NCBI RefSeq assembly: GCF_022829365.1
Contig: NZ_JAKSYJ010000122.1
Span: 1 to 64,000, forward strand
Length of the DNA: 64,000 nt
Reading direction: 5' to 3'
From: Methylobacterium sp. J-077
GTDB taxonomy: Bacteria; Pseudomonadota; Alphaproteobacteria; Rhizobiales; Beijerinckiaceae
In this document: positions 36,766 through 47,648 of the stretch, piece after piece
Layout of the letters: each line of letters starts with the position of its first letter
How positions within the stretch are numbered: position 1 is the first letter of the stretch
Notes under the pieces: model-generated
What the model was told of the DNA's origin: nothing
The model's input: only the letters and a program-made list of their open reading frames with translations
Database searches by the model: none
Program-made: the position numbers and the translations under genes

Positions 36766-37896
36766 GTGCGCATTGCCCAGATCGCTCCGTTGTCGGAGGC
36801 TGTCCCTCCGAAGTTCTACGGCGGCACCGAGCGCGTCGTCAGCTGGATTACGGAAGAATTGGTCCGCCAGGGCCACGACGTCACCCTGTTCGCCAGCGGC
36901 GATTCGGAGACGTCGGCCAAGCTCGCGGCCTGCACGCCGGAAGGGCTGCGACTGCTCGGCTACCGGGATCACACCGCCAGCCACCTGGCCATGCTGCACC
37001 AGGTGCATCGCCGCGCCCACGAATTCGACATCCTGCATTTCCACATCGACCTGCTTCAGTATCCGATGTTCGAGGATCTGAATCACAAGTGCATCACCAC
37101 GATGCATGGCCGCCTCGACGTGCCGGACTTCATGCCGGTCTACCGCACCTTCACCGGCATGCCGCTCGTGTCGATCTCCGACAACCAGCGCGAGCCGATG
37201 CCGCCGAACGTGAACTGGCTTTCGACGATCCATCACGGCCTGCCGTCGCAGAACTGCCCGTATAACCCGGAGACCAAAGGCGGCTACCTGGCGTTCCTCG
37301 GCCGCATCTCCCCGGAGAAGCGCCCCGACCGCGCCATCGAGATGGCGATCCGCTCGGGCACGCCGCTCAAGATCGCCGCCAAGGTCGACAAGGCCGACCA
37401 GGATTACTGGGACGAGGTCATCGAGCCGATGACCCGCCACCCGCTGGTCGAGTATATCGGCGAGATCAACGAGGAGCAGAAGAAAGACTTCCTCGGCAAC
37501 GCCCTCGCGCTCGCTTTCCCGATCGACTGGCCCGAGCCATTTGGCCTTGTCATGATCGAGGCGATGTCGGCCGGCACACCGGTGATCGCGTTCCGAAACG
37601 GCTCCGTGCCGGAAGTGATCAAGGACGGCGTGAGCGGCGTGCTCTGCCAGACCATGGATGACGCGGTTGAGGCGGTCGCCAAGGTCAAGACCATGAGCCG
37701 CGAGGGCGTGCGCAAGCACTTCGAGAGCCAGTTCACCGCCGAGTGCATGGTCAAGAAATACGTCGCCGCCTACGAGGAGCTGCTCGCGCGGGGTGCCGAC
37801 GTGATTCAGCTGCCGAAGTCCGGCTTCACGCCACATTACGGCGACGTCCACGGTTCGGCGCGTCCGTCGATCTCGGTCGCGGCGATGCCGGCTTAA
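36766..37896 (+). CDS. Glycosyltransferase family 4 protein
   Basis: The 376-residue GT-B enzyme begins at a GTG with CAGGAGA upstream. Features are the N-terminal PPKFYGGTERVVSWITEELV, the middle GYLAFLGRISPEKRPDRAIEMA, and the donor-binding PEPFGLVMIEAMSAGTPVIAFRNGSVPEVI. The N-terminal GGTERVV motif fits sucrose/trehalose-type or lipid-linked GT4 enzymes. The next gene, in the same direction, is a glycogen-debranching-type glucosidase, suggesting work on an alpha-glucan or a small glucoside. This is an inference from the pair. Confidence 0.9.
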   Translation: MRIAQIAPLSEAVPPKFYGGTERVVSWITEELVRQGHDVTLFASGDSETSAKLAACTPEGLRLLGYRDHTASHLAMLHQVHRRAHEFDILHFHIDLLQYPMFEDLNHKCITTMHGRLDVPDFMPVYRTFTGMPLVSISDNQREPMPPNVNWLSTIHHGLPSQNCPYNPETKGGYLAFLGRISPEKRPDRAIEMAIRSGTPLKIAAKVDKADQDYWDEVIEPMTRHPLVEYIGEINEEQKKDFLGNALALAFPIDWPEPFGLVMIEAMSAGTPVIAFRNGSVPEVIKDGVSGVLCQTMDDAVEAVAKVKTMSREGVRKHFESQFTAECMVKKYVAAYEELLARGADVIQLPKSGFTPHYGDVHGSARPSISVAAMPA

Positions 37897-38044
37897 GTTC
37901 CGGCATCGGGCTTGCGAGATATGGCCGGCCCGGCCTAGCGTCGTAAAGGCGCCTCATCCGAATGGTCACGAGGGCCGCCGCATCAGAGCCGATGCGGCGG
38001 CCCTCTCGATTCGTACCCCTCACACGTACTCGGAGACGTTCTGC

Positions 38045-40387
38045 ATGGCGGCGGAGAAGACGGCGGCCCACATTGCGACCGCGCGGACACAGGTCAGCAC
38101 CGTCACGGTGGCGCCCGGCTTCCAGGACGCCGACGAGGTGCTGCCGACCTACCACATCGAGGCCCACACCTCGCTGGTCGAGCGGCCCTTGCGCGCGCTG
38201 AAGTTCGGCGAAGCCTTCGGGGTCCTGGATTCCTACGGGGATATCGGCGTCCAGCCCGGGCCGGAGGGCCTGTATTTCCAGGACACCCGCTACCTGTCCC
38301 GCCTCGAACTCACTGTGGAAGGGCAGCGCCCGTTGATGCTGTCGTCCGTGATGCAGGACGACAACGGCGCGCTCAGCGTCGATATGACGACGCCCGACAT
38401 CCGCCTCGAGGCTCATGACGAGACCTCGATCCCGCGCGAGACGATCGCGATCGAGCGCACCAAGTTCCTGTTCCGGGGCGCCTGCTACGACCGGATCGGC
38501 CTGCGCTCCTTCGATTCGAAGCACCGCCGCCTGCGCATTGCCATCACTTTCGATGCCGATTACCGCGACTTGTTCGAAGTGCGCGGCACCGACCGGAAGG
38601 AGCGCGGCAAGCGCGGCGTCCTGGTTGCGAGCGACCGAGAGGTTCAGTTCCGCTACGTCGGGCTCGATGAGATCGTGCGCACGACCTCGCTGCATTTCGG
38701 CCCAAAGCCGGACCTGATCGAGCCCGGCCGCGTCGCCTTCGACGTGTCGCTGCCGCCGGAGGGCCGCGCTTCGCTGTTCATTCGCGTGGCCTTCGAAGCT
38801 CACCGGGCCTTCACCAAGCCGCCGAGCGGCGAGATGGTCGGCGAGGATGCGGCCGCCAAGCTGACGCTCGCAGCCAATGTCGGCGGCGCCCGGCGTGAGC
38901 CGAAGGACCTCGCCGAGGGGATGATCTTCGCCCGCGCCTACCGCGATTCGCGCCGGGATCTTCGCGCGCTGACCGCGGGCATCACCACGATCATCTCGTC
39001 GAACGACCAGTTCAACGAGGGCCTGTGCCGGGCCACCGCCGACCTCTACATGCTGGCGAGCCGCACCCCCGAAGGGATCTACCCCTTCGCCGGCATTCCC
39101 TGGTATTCCACCGTCTTCGGCCGCGACGGCATCATCACGGCGATGATGGCACTGTGGATCGATCCGAAATTCGGTCGGGGCGTGCTGCGCTACCTCGCGG
39201 CGACCCAGGCCCAGGCGGTCGATCCCGCGGCCGATGCGCAGCCCGGCAAGGTACTGCACGAGACCCGCCGGGGTGAGATGGCGATGCTCGGCGAGGTGCC
39301 GTTCCGGCATTATTACGGCACGATCGACGGCACGCCGCTTTTCGTGATGCTGGCCGGGGAATATTACGCCGTCACGGGCGACCTGGAGACGATCCGGGCG
39401 ATCTGGCCGTCCCTCGAGCTCGCCCTCGAATGGATGGACCGCTACGGCGACCGGGACGGCGACGGCTTCGTCGAATATGCCCGCGACACCGATAAGGGCC
39501 TGGAGAACCAGGGCTGGAAGGACAGCCACGATTCGATCTTCCACGCCGACGGCCAACTCGCCAAGGGGCCGATCGCGCTCTGCGAGGTTCAGGGCTACGT
39601 CTACGCCGCCAAGACCGGCATGGCCAAACTCGCGGCCCTCCTCGGGCACGACCCGATGGCCGAGCGGCTGTCGCAGGAGGCGACCGCCCTGCGCGAGCGC
39701 TTCGATGGCGCGTTCTGGAACGAGGAGCTCGGCACCTACGCGCTGGCGCTGGACGGCGCCAAGAAGCAATGCGCCGTGCGCTCGTCGAATGCCGGGCATG
39801 CCCTGTTCACCGGCATCGCCAAGCCCGAGCGGGCGGCCCGGGTGGCCGAGGCCCTGCTGGGCAAGGACGGTTTCAACGGCTGGGGCGTGCGCACCATCGC
39901 CAAGGGCGAGGCGCGCTACAACCCGATGTCCTACCACAACGGCTCGATCTGGCCGCACGACAACGCGCTGATCGCGATGGGGCTCGCCCGCTACGACCGC
40001 AAGCACGAGGCCGCGCGCATCTTCCAGGGGATGTTCGACACCTCGCTCTACCAGGATCAGAAGCGCCTGCCAGAGCTGTTCTGCGGTTTCATGCGCCGAC
40101 ACCAGCGCGGGCCGGTGGCCTATCCGGTCGCCTGCAGCCCACAGGCCTGGGCGGCGGCGGCGCCGTTCGCGTTCCTGGCCGCTTGCCTCGGCCTGGAGCT
40201 CGACCACGACCGCAACAGCGTCCGGCTCAAGAACCCGATCCTGCCGGGATTTTTGGACGGCGTGACGCTCTACAACGTCAAGCTGGGAGCCTCGCGCCTG
40301 GACATCCGATTCCAGCGCTACGACGAGGACGTCACGGTGTCGGTGCTGCGTCGCCACGGCGACGTGCAGGTGGTCGTGACGAAGTAG
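38045..40387 (+). CDS. Amylo-alpha-1,6-glucosidase (glycogen debranching family)
   Basis: The 780-residue enzyme has an N-terminal beta-sandwich (about 45-280: LKFGEAFGVLDSYGDI, LYFQDTRYLSRLEL) and a C-terminal (alpha/alpha)6 barrel with AGIPWYSTVFGRDGI, DSHDSIFHADGQLA and PMSYHNGSIWPHDNALIAMGL. This is the bacterial debranching/GH63-like group, which cleaves alpha-1,6 or related alpha-glucosidic links. It is downstream of a GT4 glycosyltransferase with a 148-base gap. Together they suggest a glucan or glucosylglycerate-type turnover; the substrate is not fixed by sequence. Confidence 0.9.
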   Translation: MAAEKTAAHIATARTQVSTVTVAPGFQDADEVLPTYHIEAHTSLVERPLRALKFGEAFGVLDSYGDIGVQPGPEGLYFQDTRYLSRLELTVEGQRPLMLSSVMQDDNGALSVDMTTPDIRLEAHDETSIPRETIAIERTKFLFRGACYDRIGLRSFDSKHRRLRIAITFDADYRDLFEVRGTDRKERGKRGVLVASDREVQFRYVGLDEIVRTTSLHFGPKPDLIEPGRVAFDVSLPPEGRASLFIRVAFEAHRAFTKPPSGEMVGEDAAAKLTLAANVGGARREPKDLAEGMIFARAYRDSRRDLRALTAGITTIISSNDQFNEGLCRATADLYMLASRTPEGIYPFAGIPWYSTVFGRDGIITAMMALWIDPKFGRGVLRYLAATQAQAVDPAADAQPGKVLHETRRGEMAMLGEVPFRHYYGTIDGTPLFVMLAGEYYAVTGDLETIRAIWPSLELALEWMDRYGDRDGDGFVEYARDTDKGLENQGWKDSHDSIFHADGQLAKGPIALCEVQGYVYAAKTGMAKLAALLGHDPMAERLSQEATALRERFDGAFWNEELGTYALALDGAKKQCAVRSSNAGHALFTGIAKPERAARVAEALLGKDGFNGWGVRTIAKGEARYNPMSYHNGSIWPHDNALIAMGLARYDRKHEAARIFQGMFDTSLYQDQKRLPELFCGFMRRHQRGPVAYPVACSPQAWAAAAPFAFLAACLGLELDHDRNSVRLKNPILPGFLDGVTLYNVKLGASRLDIRFQRYDEDVTVSVLRRHGDVQVVVTK

Positions 40388-40435
40388 GACGGCGAAGCTC
40401 AACCGTCGCTGCCCGGCGACGGGGCCGCGGCGGAG

Positions 40436-40735
40436 TCAGACCAGATCGGATCGCGGCAGGTCGAGGACGATGCCAGCCGCGTCGGCGCGCTGCCAGACCC
40501 GTCGGACGGGATAGCTCGTGTCGTGACCGGGCACCGAGAGGGTGAAGTTGAGCGGCAGGCGGTGTCGGCGCGAGACCGAGAGCATCGCGCCGCTCGGCGA
40601 CATATCCCGCAGGATGCAGGGAATCGATTCGCCGTCGGGACACTGAATCGTGGCCGGGATCAGAACTTCGCGTCGCTCGCCGACGCGCCTGTTGGCCGCC
40701 GCATCGACGGGGAAGCCGCCCTCCGTGCCCCTCAT
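40436..40735 (-). CDS. PilZ-domain protein
   Basis: The 99-residue product is a single PilZ domain: RRVGERREVLIPATIQCPDG, then LRDMSPSGAMLSVSRRHRLP and ending IVLDLPRSDLV. The RxxxR and DxSxxG residues are kept (RRVGERRE and DMSPSG), so cyclic di-GMP binding is likely. PilZ proteins affect motility, exopolysaccharide or surface adhesion. The ATG at 40735 is chosen because the upstream open frame crosses the inverted repeat at 40758. The gene is divergent from dapE. Confidence 0.8.
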   Translation of the reverse strand: MRGTEGGFPVDAAANRRVGERREVLIPATIQCPDGESIPCILRDMSPSGAMLSVSRRHRLPLNFTLSVPGHDTSYPVRRVWQRADAAGIVLDLPRSDLV

Positions 40736-40757
40736 TCGGCCATTCCATCGTGCGCTG

Positions 40758-40793
40758 TTCAATTGTGCGCACAATACTGCCGGCACAATTGAA
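40758..40793. promoter_or_regulatory. Perfect 11-bp inverted repeat upstream of pilZ gene
   Basis: TTCAATTGTGC (40758-40768) and GCACAATTGAA (40783-40793) are perfect complements with a 14-base spacer, and TTGTGCGCACAA nested at 40764-40775 is itself a palindrome. It sits 23 bases upstream of the PilZ start between divergent genes. A dimeric or tetrameric repressor site, or a 5' stem-loop in the leader, would explain it. Confidence 0.55.
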
Positions 40794-40991
40794 AAAGTTT
40801 GACGAAGTCGACGATCGGGTCTGTCTTCACGCACTCGTGTGACGCCTCCGCGCAGGATCCTTCGAATCCGTGGTGCCGAACCAATCCTCCGAGGGGCGCG
40901 TCTCGGGACGCGATCGGACCGCGCGACGTCCTGGGAGCCCCCAACTTGGTGTATGGGGCGTCGCAGGATTTTCCGTCCCGGGACATGCCAC

Positions 40992-42161
40992 ATGCCGGCC
41001 GACCATTCCGCCCTGTCGCTCGCGCAAGCGCTGATCCGCTGTCCGTCGGTGACTCCCGCGGATCACGGCGCCCTCGGCGTGGTGGCGCAGGCCCTGGCCG
41101 AGGCGGGATTTTCGGTCGAGCGACCGGTCTTCTCCGAGCCGGGCTATCCCGATACGCCAAATCTTTATGCCCGGATCGGCGCGCGCGGGCCCTGCCTGGT
41201 CTTTGCCGGACATACCGACGTGGTGCCGGAAGGTGACGGAGCCTGGCGCTTCGGCCCGTTCGACGGGGCGGTGGCGGATGGCATGCTCTACGGACGCGGC
41301 GCCGCCGACATGAAGGGCGGCATCGCATGCATGCTGGCGGCCACCCTGGCGTTCCTTGAACATCGGGGCAGCGGCTTTCCCGGCTCCATCGCCTTCCTGA
41401 TCACCGGAGACGAGGAAGGACCGGCGGTCAACGGCACAGTCAAGTTGCTCGACTGGGCCCGCGCCCGGGGCGAGCGCTTCGACCATTGTCTGCTCGGAGA
41501 GCCGACCAATCCCGGGCGGCTGGGCGAGATGATCAAGATCGGCCGCCGCGGCTCGCTTACCGGCAAGCTGACGGTGCTTGGGCGCCAGGGCCACGTCGCC
41601 TATCCGCACAAGGCCGAGAACCCGATCCCTGGGTTGCTGCGGCTCGCCTCGGCGCTGGTGGCGGAACCCCTCGACCGCGGCACGGCACATTTCGACGCCT
41701 CGAACCTCGAATTCACGACGATCGACGTCGGTAACCAAGCCACCAACGTGATCCCGGCCACCGCCCGGGCCACCTTCAACGTCCGGTTCAACGACGATTG
41801 GACCGCCGAGAGCCTCGGCGCCGAACTCCAAAAGCGTCTGGAGCAGGCGGCCGGCAACGCCGTGCGCTTCACCCTCGACCTGCAGCCGTCGAACGCGCCG
41901 GCCTTCCTGACCCAGCCGGACGCCTTCGTGGAACTCGTTTCCCGGGCGATCCAGGCCGAGACCGGCCTGACGCCGATGCTGTCCACCACCGGCGGCACCT
42001 CGGATGCCCGGTTCATCAAGGATGCCTGCCCGGTGATCGAATTCGGGCTGGTCGGCGAGACCATGCACCAGGTGGATGAATGCGTGGCCGTGGCGGATCT
42101 CGACCGGCTGACGGCGATCTATGAGCGGGTGCTGGAGGCGTATTTTTCGGCACGGGGCTGA
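40992..42161 (+). CDS. dapE: Succinyl-diaminopimelate desuccinylase
   Basis: DapE hydrolyses N-succinyl-LL-2,6-diaminopimelate for lysine and peptidoglycan synthesis, a di-zinc M20 peptidase-fold enzyme. Metal ligands are seen in [10 protein letters not shown] (H74, D76), RGAADMKGG, the catalytic [11 protein letters not shown], and GGTSDARFI. The C-terminal lid has NVRFNDDWT. The 389-residue length fits. The ATG at 40992 ([20 protein letters not shown]) gives the usual N-terminus; the open frame back to 40839 is not used. It is divergent from a PilZ gene. Confidence 0.95.
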   Translation: MPADHSALSLAQALIRCPSVTPADHGALGVVAQALAEAGFSVERPVFSEPGYPDTPNLYARIGARGPCLVFAGHTDVVPEGDGAWRFGPFDGAVADGMLYGRGAADMKGGIACMLAATLAFLEHRGSGFPGSIAFLITGDEEGPAVNGTVKLLDWARARGERFDHCLLGEPTNPGRLGEMIKIGRRGSLTGKLTVLGRQGHVAYPHKAENPIPGLLRLASALVAEPLDRGTAHFDASNLEFTTIDVGNQATNVIPATARATFNVRFNDDWTAESLGAELQKRLEQAAGNAVRFTLDLQPSNAPAFLTQPDAFVELVSRAIQAETGLTPMLSTTGGTSDARFIKDACPVIEFGLVGETMHQVDECVAVADLDRLTAIYERVLEAYFSARG

Positions 42162-42250
42162 TCGAGCGGCACGCCCAGATCCCGTTCGACCCGTCTTTCC
42201 AACCGGCGCCTTCAGCCTGAGGTGCCCGCGCCAGTGGGCCTCGAAGGTGC

Positions 42251-42269
42251 GCTCCAGGGATCGTGGAGC
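42251..42269 (+). terminator. Hairpin downstream of dapE
   Basis: GCTCCA (42251-42256) pairs with TGGAGC (42264-42269). It lies 90 bases beyond the dapE stop in a 226-base gap with no gene, and could act in either direction for dapE or truA. Weak support. Confidence 0.25.
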
Positions 42270-42387
42270 CATCTGGCGGGCTCCATCGAGGCCTCGGCTT
42301 CGCTCCCTCACCTTGGGATGAGGGAAGATTGGGATCTCCGTGGCTCAGAACCGTCTTCCACCGGGAATTGCAAGTTCGAATCAGCAG

Positions 42388-43140
42388 TTAGGCGTAATCC
42401 ACCCCCACGAACGTCAGCCCGGAGGCCGGCGCCAGCGGTCCGCACCAGCGCTTCTCGCCCGAAGCGAGGATATGGGCCACGTCGTCGGCCGAGAGCCGCC
42501 CGCAGCCGGCGAGCATCAGCGTCCCGACCATGGCTCGCACCTGATGGTGCAGGAACGAGCGGGCGCAGGTCGTCACGACGATCTCCTCATGCAACGCCAT
42601 CGTGGCGCGCGCCACGTCGAGCCGTTCCAGCGTCCGCACGGGGCTGTTCGCCTGGCACTCGGCGGCCCGGAACGCCGAGAAGTCGTGCAGGCCGACCAGG
42701 CGCTGGGCGGCGTGGTGCATCGCGTCCGGGTCGAGGGGCCAGTGCACGTGCCAGACATGGGCGCGGGTCAACGCGGCCGGGCTGCGGCGGTTGAGGATGC
42801 GGTAGCGGTAGTGCCGGCGGATCGCCGAGTGGCGCGCGTCGAAGCTCGCTGGGACGATCTCGGCCGACAGCACGGCGACCGGGAGCGGCCGCAGATAGGA
42901 ATTCACCGCATCGCGCACCGTGTCGGTCCGCCAGTCTTTGGCGAGGTCGAGATGGGCGACCTGATGGATGGCGTGGACCCCGGCATCGGTACGGCCCGCG
43001 CAGGTGAGCCGGGCGTCCTCGCCGGAGAAGCGGGTCACCGCCGCCTCGATCGCCCCCTGCACCGTGGGTTGATCGGCTTGGCGCTGCCAGCCGCAGAACG
43101 GTCCGCCGTCATATTCGATGACCAGCTTGTAGCGGGGCAT
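42388..43140 (-). CDS. truA: tRNA pseudouridine(38-40) synthase
   Basis: TruA makes pseudouridine at positions 38-40 of the tRNA anticodon arm. The 250-residue product has the catalytic D52 in CAGRTDAGVHA, an early YDGGPFCGWQRQ, and SFLHHQVRAMVGTL near the end. Its ATG shares one base with the fmt stop (TGATG), so the two are translationally coupled. The order def-fmt-truA is typical of alphaproteobacteria. Confidence 0.97.
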   Translation of the reverse strand: MPRYKLVIEYDGGPFCGWQRQADQPTVQGAIEAAVTRFSGEDARLTCAGRTDAGVHAIHQVAHLDLAKDWRTDTVRDAVNSYLRPLPVAVLSAEIVPASFDARHSAIRRHYRYRILNRRSPAALTRAHVWHVHWPLDPDAMHHAAQRLVGLHDFSAFRAAECQANSPVRTLERLDVARATMALHEEIVVTTCARSFLHHQVRAMVGTLMLAGCGRLSADDVAHILASGEKRWCGPLAPASGLTFVGVDYA

Positions 43141-44069
43141 CAGCCGAGGCTTGCGCCGGGCGCGATGCGCGCGCCGCGCACGAACTCGGCCCCGCTGGCG
43201 CTGCCGCCCTTGCCGGCCCGGCGCAGTTCGAGCAGCCGGATCGCCCCGGTGCCGCAGGCGACCAGCCCGCTAGCGTCGAGCAGAGTCCCCGGCACGCCCG
43301 CACCCTCGGCAGCCGAAGCCCGGAGGACCTTCACCCGCTCCGGCCCCTTGCCGAGATCGACCTCGAAGAAGGCGCCCGGGAACGGCGACAGACCGTTGAT
43401 GTGGCTCGCCACAGCCTCGGCCGGGCGCGACCAGTCGATCCGCGCCTCGTCGTTGCCGATCTTGTGCGCGTAGACGACGCCCTCCGTGGCTTGCGGCGTG
43501 AAGGTCAGGTCGTCGCGACCGAGGCGTTCGAGGGCCTGGGACATCAGCGCGGTCCCCACCGGCATCAGAGCGTCGTGCAACTCACCCGCGGTCATGCCGG
43601 GTGCGATCGGGACGCGCGCCTCCAGGGCGACCGGCCCGGTATCGAGGCCCGCGTCCATACGCATCACGCCGACGCCGCTCTCGGCATCGCCAGCCATCAC
43701 GGCGCGCTGGATCGGCGCCGCGCCGCGCCAGCGCGGCAGCAGCGAGCCATGCAGGTTGAGGCATCCGTGCTTCGGCGTATCCAGGATCGCCTGCGGCAGC
43801 AGCATGCCGTAGGCGACCACCACGGCGATGTCGGCCGCGTGCCCGGCAAAGGTCTCGGCGGCCTCGGGGGTGCGCAGGCTCGCCGGTGTCAGCACTGGGA
43901 TGCCGAGGGTGTCGGCGAGCGTATGGACCGGGGAGGGCCGCAGGCTCATGCCCCGGCCGGCCTTGGCGGGGGCACGGGTGTAGACGGCGACGATCGTATG
44001 GCCGTCCTGCGCGAGCCGCGCCAGCGTCGGCACCGCGAAATCCGGCGTGCCCATGAAGACGACGCGCAT
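43140..44069 (-). CDS. fmt: Methionyl-tRNA formyltransferase
   Basis: Fmt formylates initiator Met-tRNA. The 309-residue product has the N-terminal Rossmann domain starting MRVVFMGTPDFAVP, the catalytic NLHGSLLPRWRGAAPIQRA segment with N, H and (downstream) D in MDAGLDTGPV, and a C-terminal OB-like domain with INGLSPFPGAFFE. It follows def by four bases and overlaps truA by one. The formyl group it adds is removed by the def product encoded alongside. Confidence 0.98.
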   Translation of the reverse strand: MRVVFMGTPDFAVPTLARLAQDGHTIVAVYTRAPAKAGRGMSLRPSPVHTLADTLGIPVLTPASLRTPEAAETFAGHAADIAVVVAYGMLLPQAILDTPKHGCLNLHGSLLPRWRGAAPIQRAVMAGDAESGVGVMRMDAGLDTGPVALEARVPIAPGMTAGELHDALMPVGTALMSQALERLGRDDLTFTPQATEGVVYAHKIGNDEARIDWSRPAEAVASHINGLSPFPGAFFEVDLGKGPERVKVLRASAAEGAGVPGTLLDASGLVACGTGAIRLLELRRAGKGGSASGAEFVRGARIAPGASLG

Positions 44070-44073
44070 GGAT

Positions 44074-44589
44074 TCAGGCCGCGTCGCGCTTGGCCGCCTT
44101 GGTGAAGCGCTTGATCACCCGGTCGCGCTTCAACCTCGAGATGTGATCGATGAACAGTACGCCGTTCAGGTGGTCGATCTCGTGCTGGATGCAGGTCGCC
44201 AGCAGGCCGTCCGCCTCGATCTCCTGCTCCCGGCCCTCGATGTCGCGGAACTTCACCCGGACCCGGTCGGGCCGCTCGACCTCGGCGTAATATTCGGGGA
44301 TCGACAGGCAGCCCTCGTCGTAGACCCGCTTCTCCTCCGAGGCCCAGGTGATTTCCGGATCGATGAACACGCGCGCGTCGCGCACGCCCTCTTCCTTCGA
44401 GGTGTCGATCGTCACGACCCGCTTGGCCACGCCGACCTGGATCGCCGCCAGCCCAACGCCCGGCGCGTCGTACATGGTCTCGAACATGTCGGCCACGAGG
44501 GTGCGGATCTCGGGCGTGATCGGCCCGACAGGATCGGAAATGCGGCGCAGGACGGCGTCGGGGAGGATGACGAGCGGACGGATGGTCAT
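44074..44589 (-). CDS. def: Peptide deformylase
   Basis: The metalloenzyme removes the formyl group from nascent proteins. All three conserved motifs are present: GVGLAAIQ at 44-51, EGCLS at 92-96 with the metal-binding C94, and QHEIDH at 135-140 with metal ligands H136 and H140. The 171-residue length is usual. The ATG at 44589 is chosen because the longer frame runs into the recR coding region. The ribosome site is weak. It heads the def-fmt-truA unit. Confidence 0.98.
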   Translation of the reverse strand: MTIRPLVILPDAVLRRISDPVGPITPEIRTLVADMFETMYDAPGVGLAAIQVGVAKRVVTIDTSKEEGVRDARVFIDPEITWASEEKRVYDEGCLSIPEYYAEVERPDRVRVKFRDIEGREQEIEADGLLATCIQHEIDHLNGVLFIDHISRLKRDRVIKRFTKAAKRDAA

Positions 44590-44714
44590 GGCGGAAACCG
44601 GCAAGGGGAGCGCCACAGACGCGGACTCCGGGGGTTCCGAGGCAATATGGCGTGGGTCGAGGTCGGTCAAATATCTGTCGTGCTGTGTTGCCGCGCTTCG
44701 AATGAGGTGTGCGC

Positions 44715-45323
44715 TCAGAAGGCGGTGCGGCTGCGGATCGCCGCGGTGAGCGTGCCCTCGTCGAGGTAATCGAGCTCGCCACCGACCGGGACGCCATGGG
44801 CCAGGCGCGTCACCTTGCGGTCGAGGTGCCGGATCGATTCGGTGAGGTAATGGGCGGTGGTCTGGCCATCGACGGTGGCGTTCAGCGCCAGGATAATTTC
44901 TTTCACCGCGGGATCGGCCGCGCGCTCCACCAGGCTGCCGAGGTTCAGGTGCTCGGGCCGGACGCCGTCCAGCGCCGACAGCACGCCGCCGAGCACGTGG
45001 TAGCGCGCCTTGACGGCCCCGGACCGTTCCAGCGCCCAGAGGTCCGACACGTCCTCCACCACCACGAGGGTCGAGGGATCGCGCTCGGCATCGCGGCAGA
45101 TCGTGCACGGCTCGGAGGTGTCGACGTTGCCGCAGTTCGTGCACACCACGATGCGCTCGGCCGCCACCCGCATGGCGTCGGCCAACGGCCCGAGCAGCGT
45201 CTCACGCTTCTTGATGAGCTGGAGCGCGGCCCGCCGCGCCGAGCGCGGTCCCAGGCCCGGCATCCGGGACAGAAGCTGGATCAGGCGCTCGATCTCGGGG
45301 CCGGCGACGGCTTGGGGCATCAT
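44715..45323 (-). CDS. recR: Recombination protein RecR
   Basis: RecR works with RecO and RecF to load RecA at gaps. The 202-residue product has a helix-hairpin-helix [14 protein letters not shown], a zinc finger [16 protein letters not shown], and a Toprim domain beginning [13 protein letters not shown]. Two consecutive ATG codons (45323 and 45320) fit a ribosome site AAGAGG. It usually follows ybaB and dnaX; here those genes are about 4 kb upstream on the same strand, with pckA and an unrelated hydrolase, both on the other strand, between them. Confidence 0.97.
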   Translation of the reverse strand: MMPQAVAGPEIERLIQLLSRMPGLGPRSARRAALQLIKKRETLLGPLADAMRVAAERIVVCTNCGNVDTSEPCTICRDAERDPSTLVVVEDVSDLWALERSGAVKARYHVLGGVLSALDGVRPEHLNLGSLVERAADPAVKEIILALNATVDGQTTAHYLTESIRHLDRKVTRLAHGVPVGGELDYLDEGTLTAAIRSRTAF

Positions 45324-45746
45324 GCCTCTTGAGCGGGGGGGCGAGGGGCTGGGGCGAGGGGCTGGGAACCTCCGCCAGGGCATAGCGGCCGGCGGGCGCC
45401 GCGCAAGAGCGCATCTCCGCCTACCGCCGATATGGGTATTTCCGACTGACTTTGCCCGCGCGGGAATTAAGAATACCCAGATCCAACTGGTTACAGCTGT
45501 GGCGTCCTGCCCTCATCACTGTGGTCAAACCCGCGCGACCACGTTGCAGGCTCCCGGCAAGACCCAGTAAGACGGCAACGCTTGACCGCCTATCCAATAT
45601 GGGACCGGCAAGCGACCGGGGAACGGAGATCCAGCGTGCGGCGGTCCTGTCCGACTGCACGGACGTCCCCCGGGCGATCCCGGATGCCGATGGCGTCCGG
45701 TCATGTCGCGTCGACAGCACGAACAGGGGCCCCGGGAGATACGCTC

Positions 45747-47366
<1,620 letters not shown>

Positions 47367-47648
47367 GTGTGACAGGGGCGGCGGCCCGAACGGCTGTCGC
47401 TCCCGATCTCCTGGCTTTACTGCGAAGCCCATGAAGCATCGCGATCGGCCACTCAGGCTCGAAAGATCGTTCACCGATCGCATTTGATGACTGATCAAAG
47501 CGCATGGGTTTCATGCGAAAATAAGACTTTGGAAATCGTATTCTTCTCGACTTGGAAATGAGTTATTGACGACAGTTCTATATGGATTTTCATCAGCACG
47601 ACCTGTCCAGGCTCGACGTGGTCTCGGAACTTGCTAAGCTAGCCCGGC

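Noticed and set aside
37826-40402. 858-codon open frame on the minus strand
   Set aside because: It is antisense to the debranching enzyme gene, which has complete domains and a ribosome site.
42229-42340. Dispersed REP-like element downstream of dapE
   Set aside because: Only one copy could be found by eye in the window, and only a short hairpin is supported.
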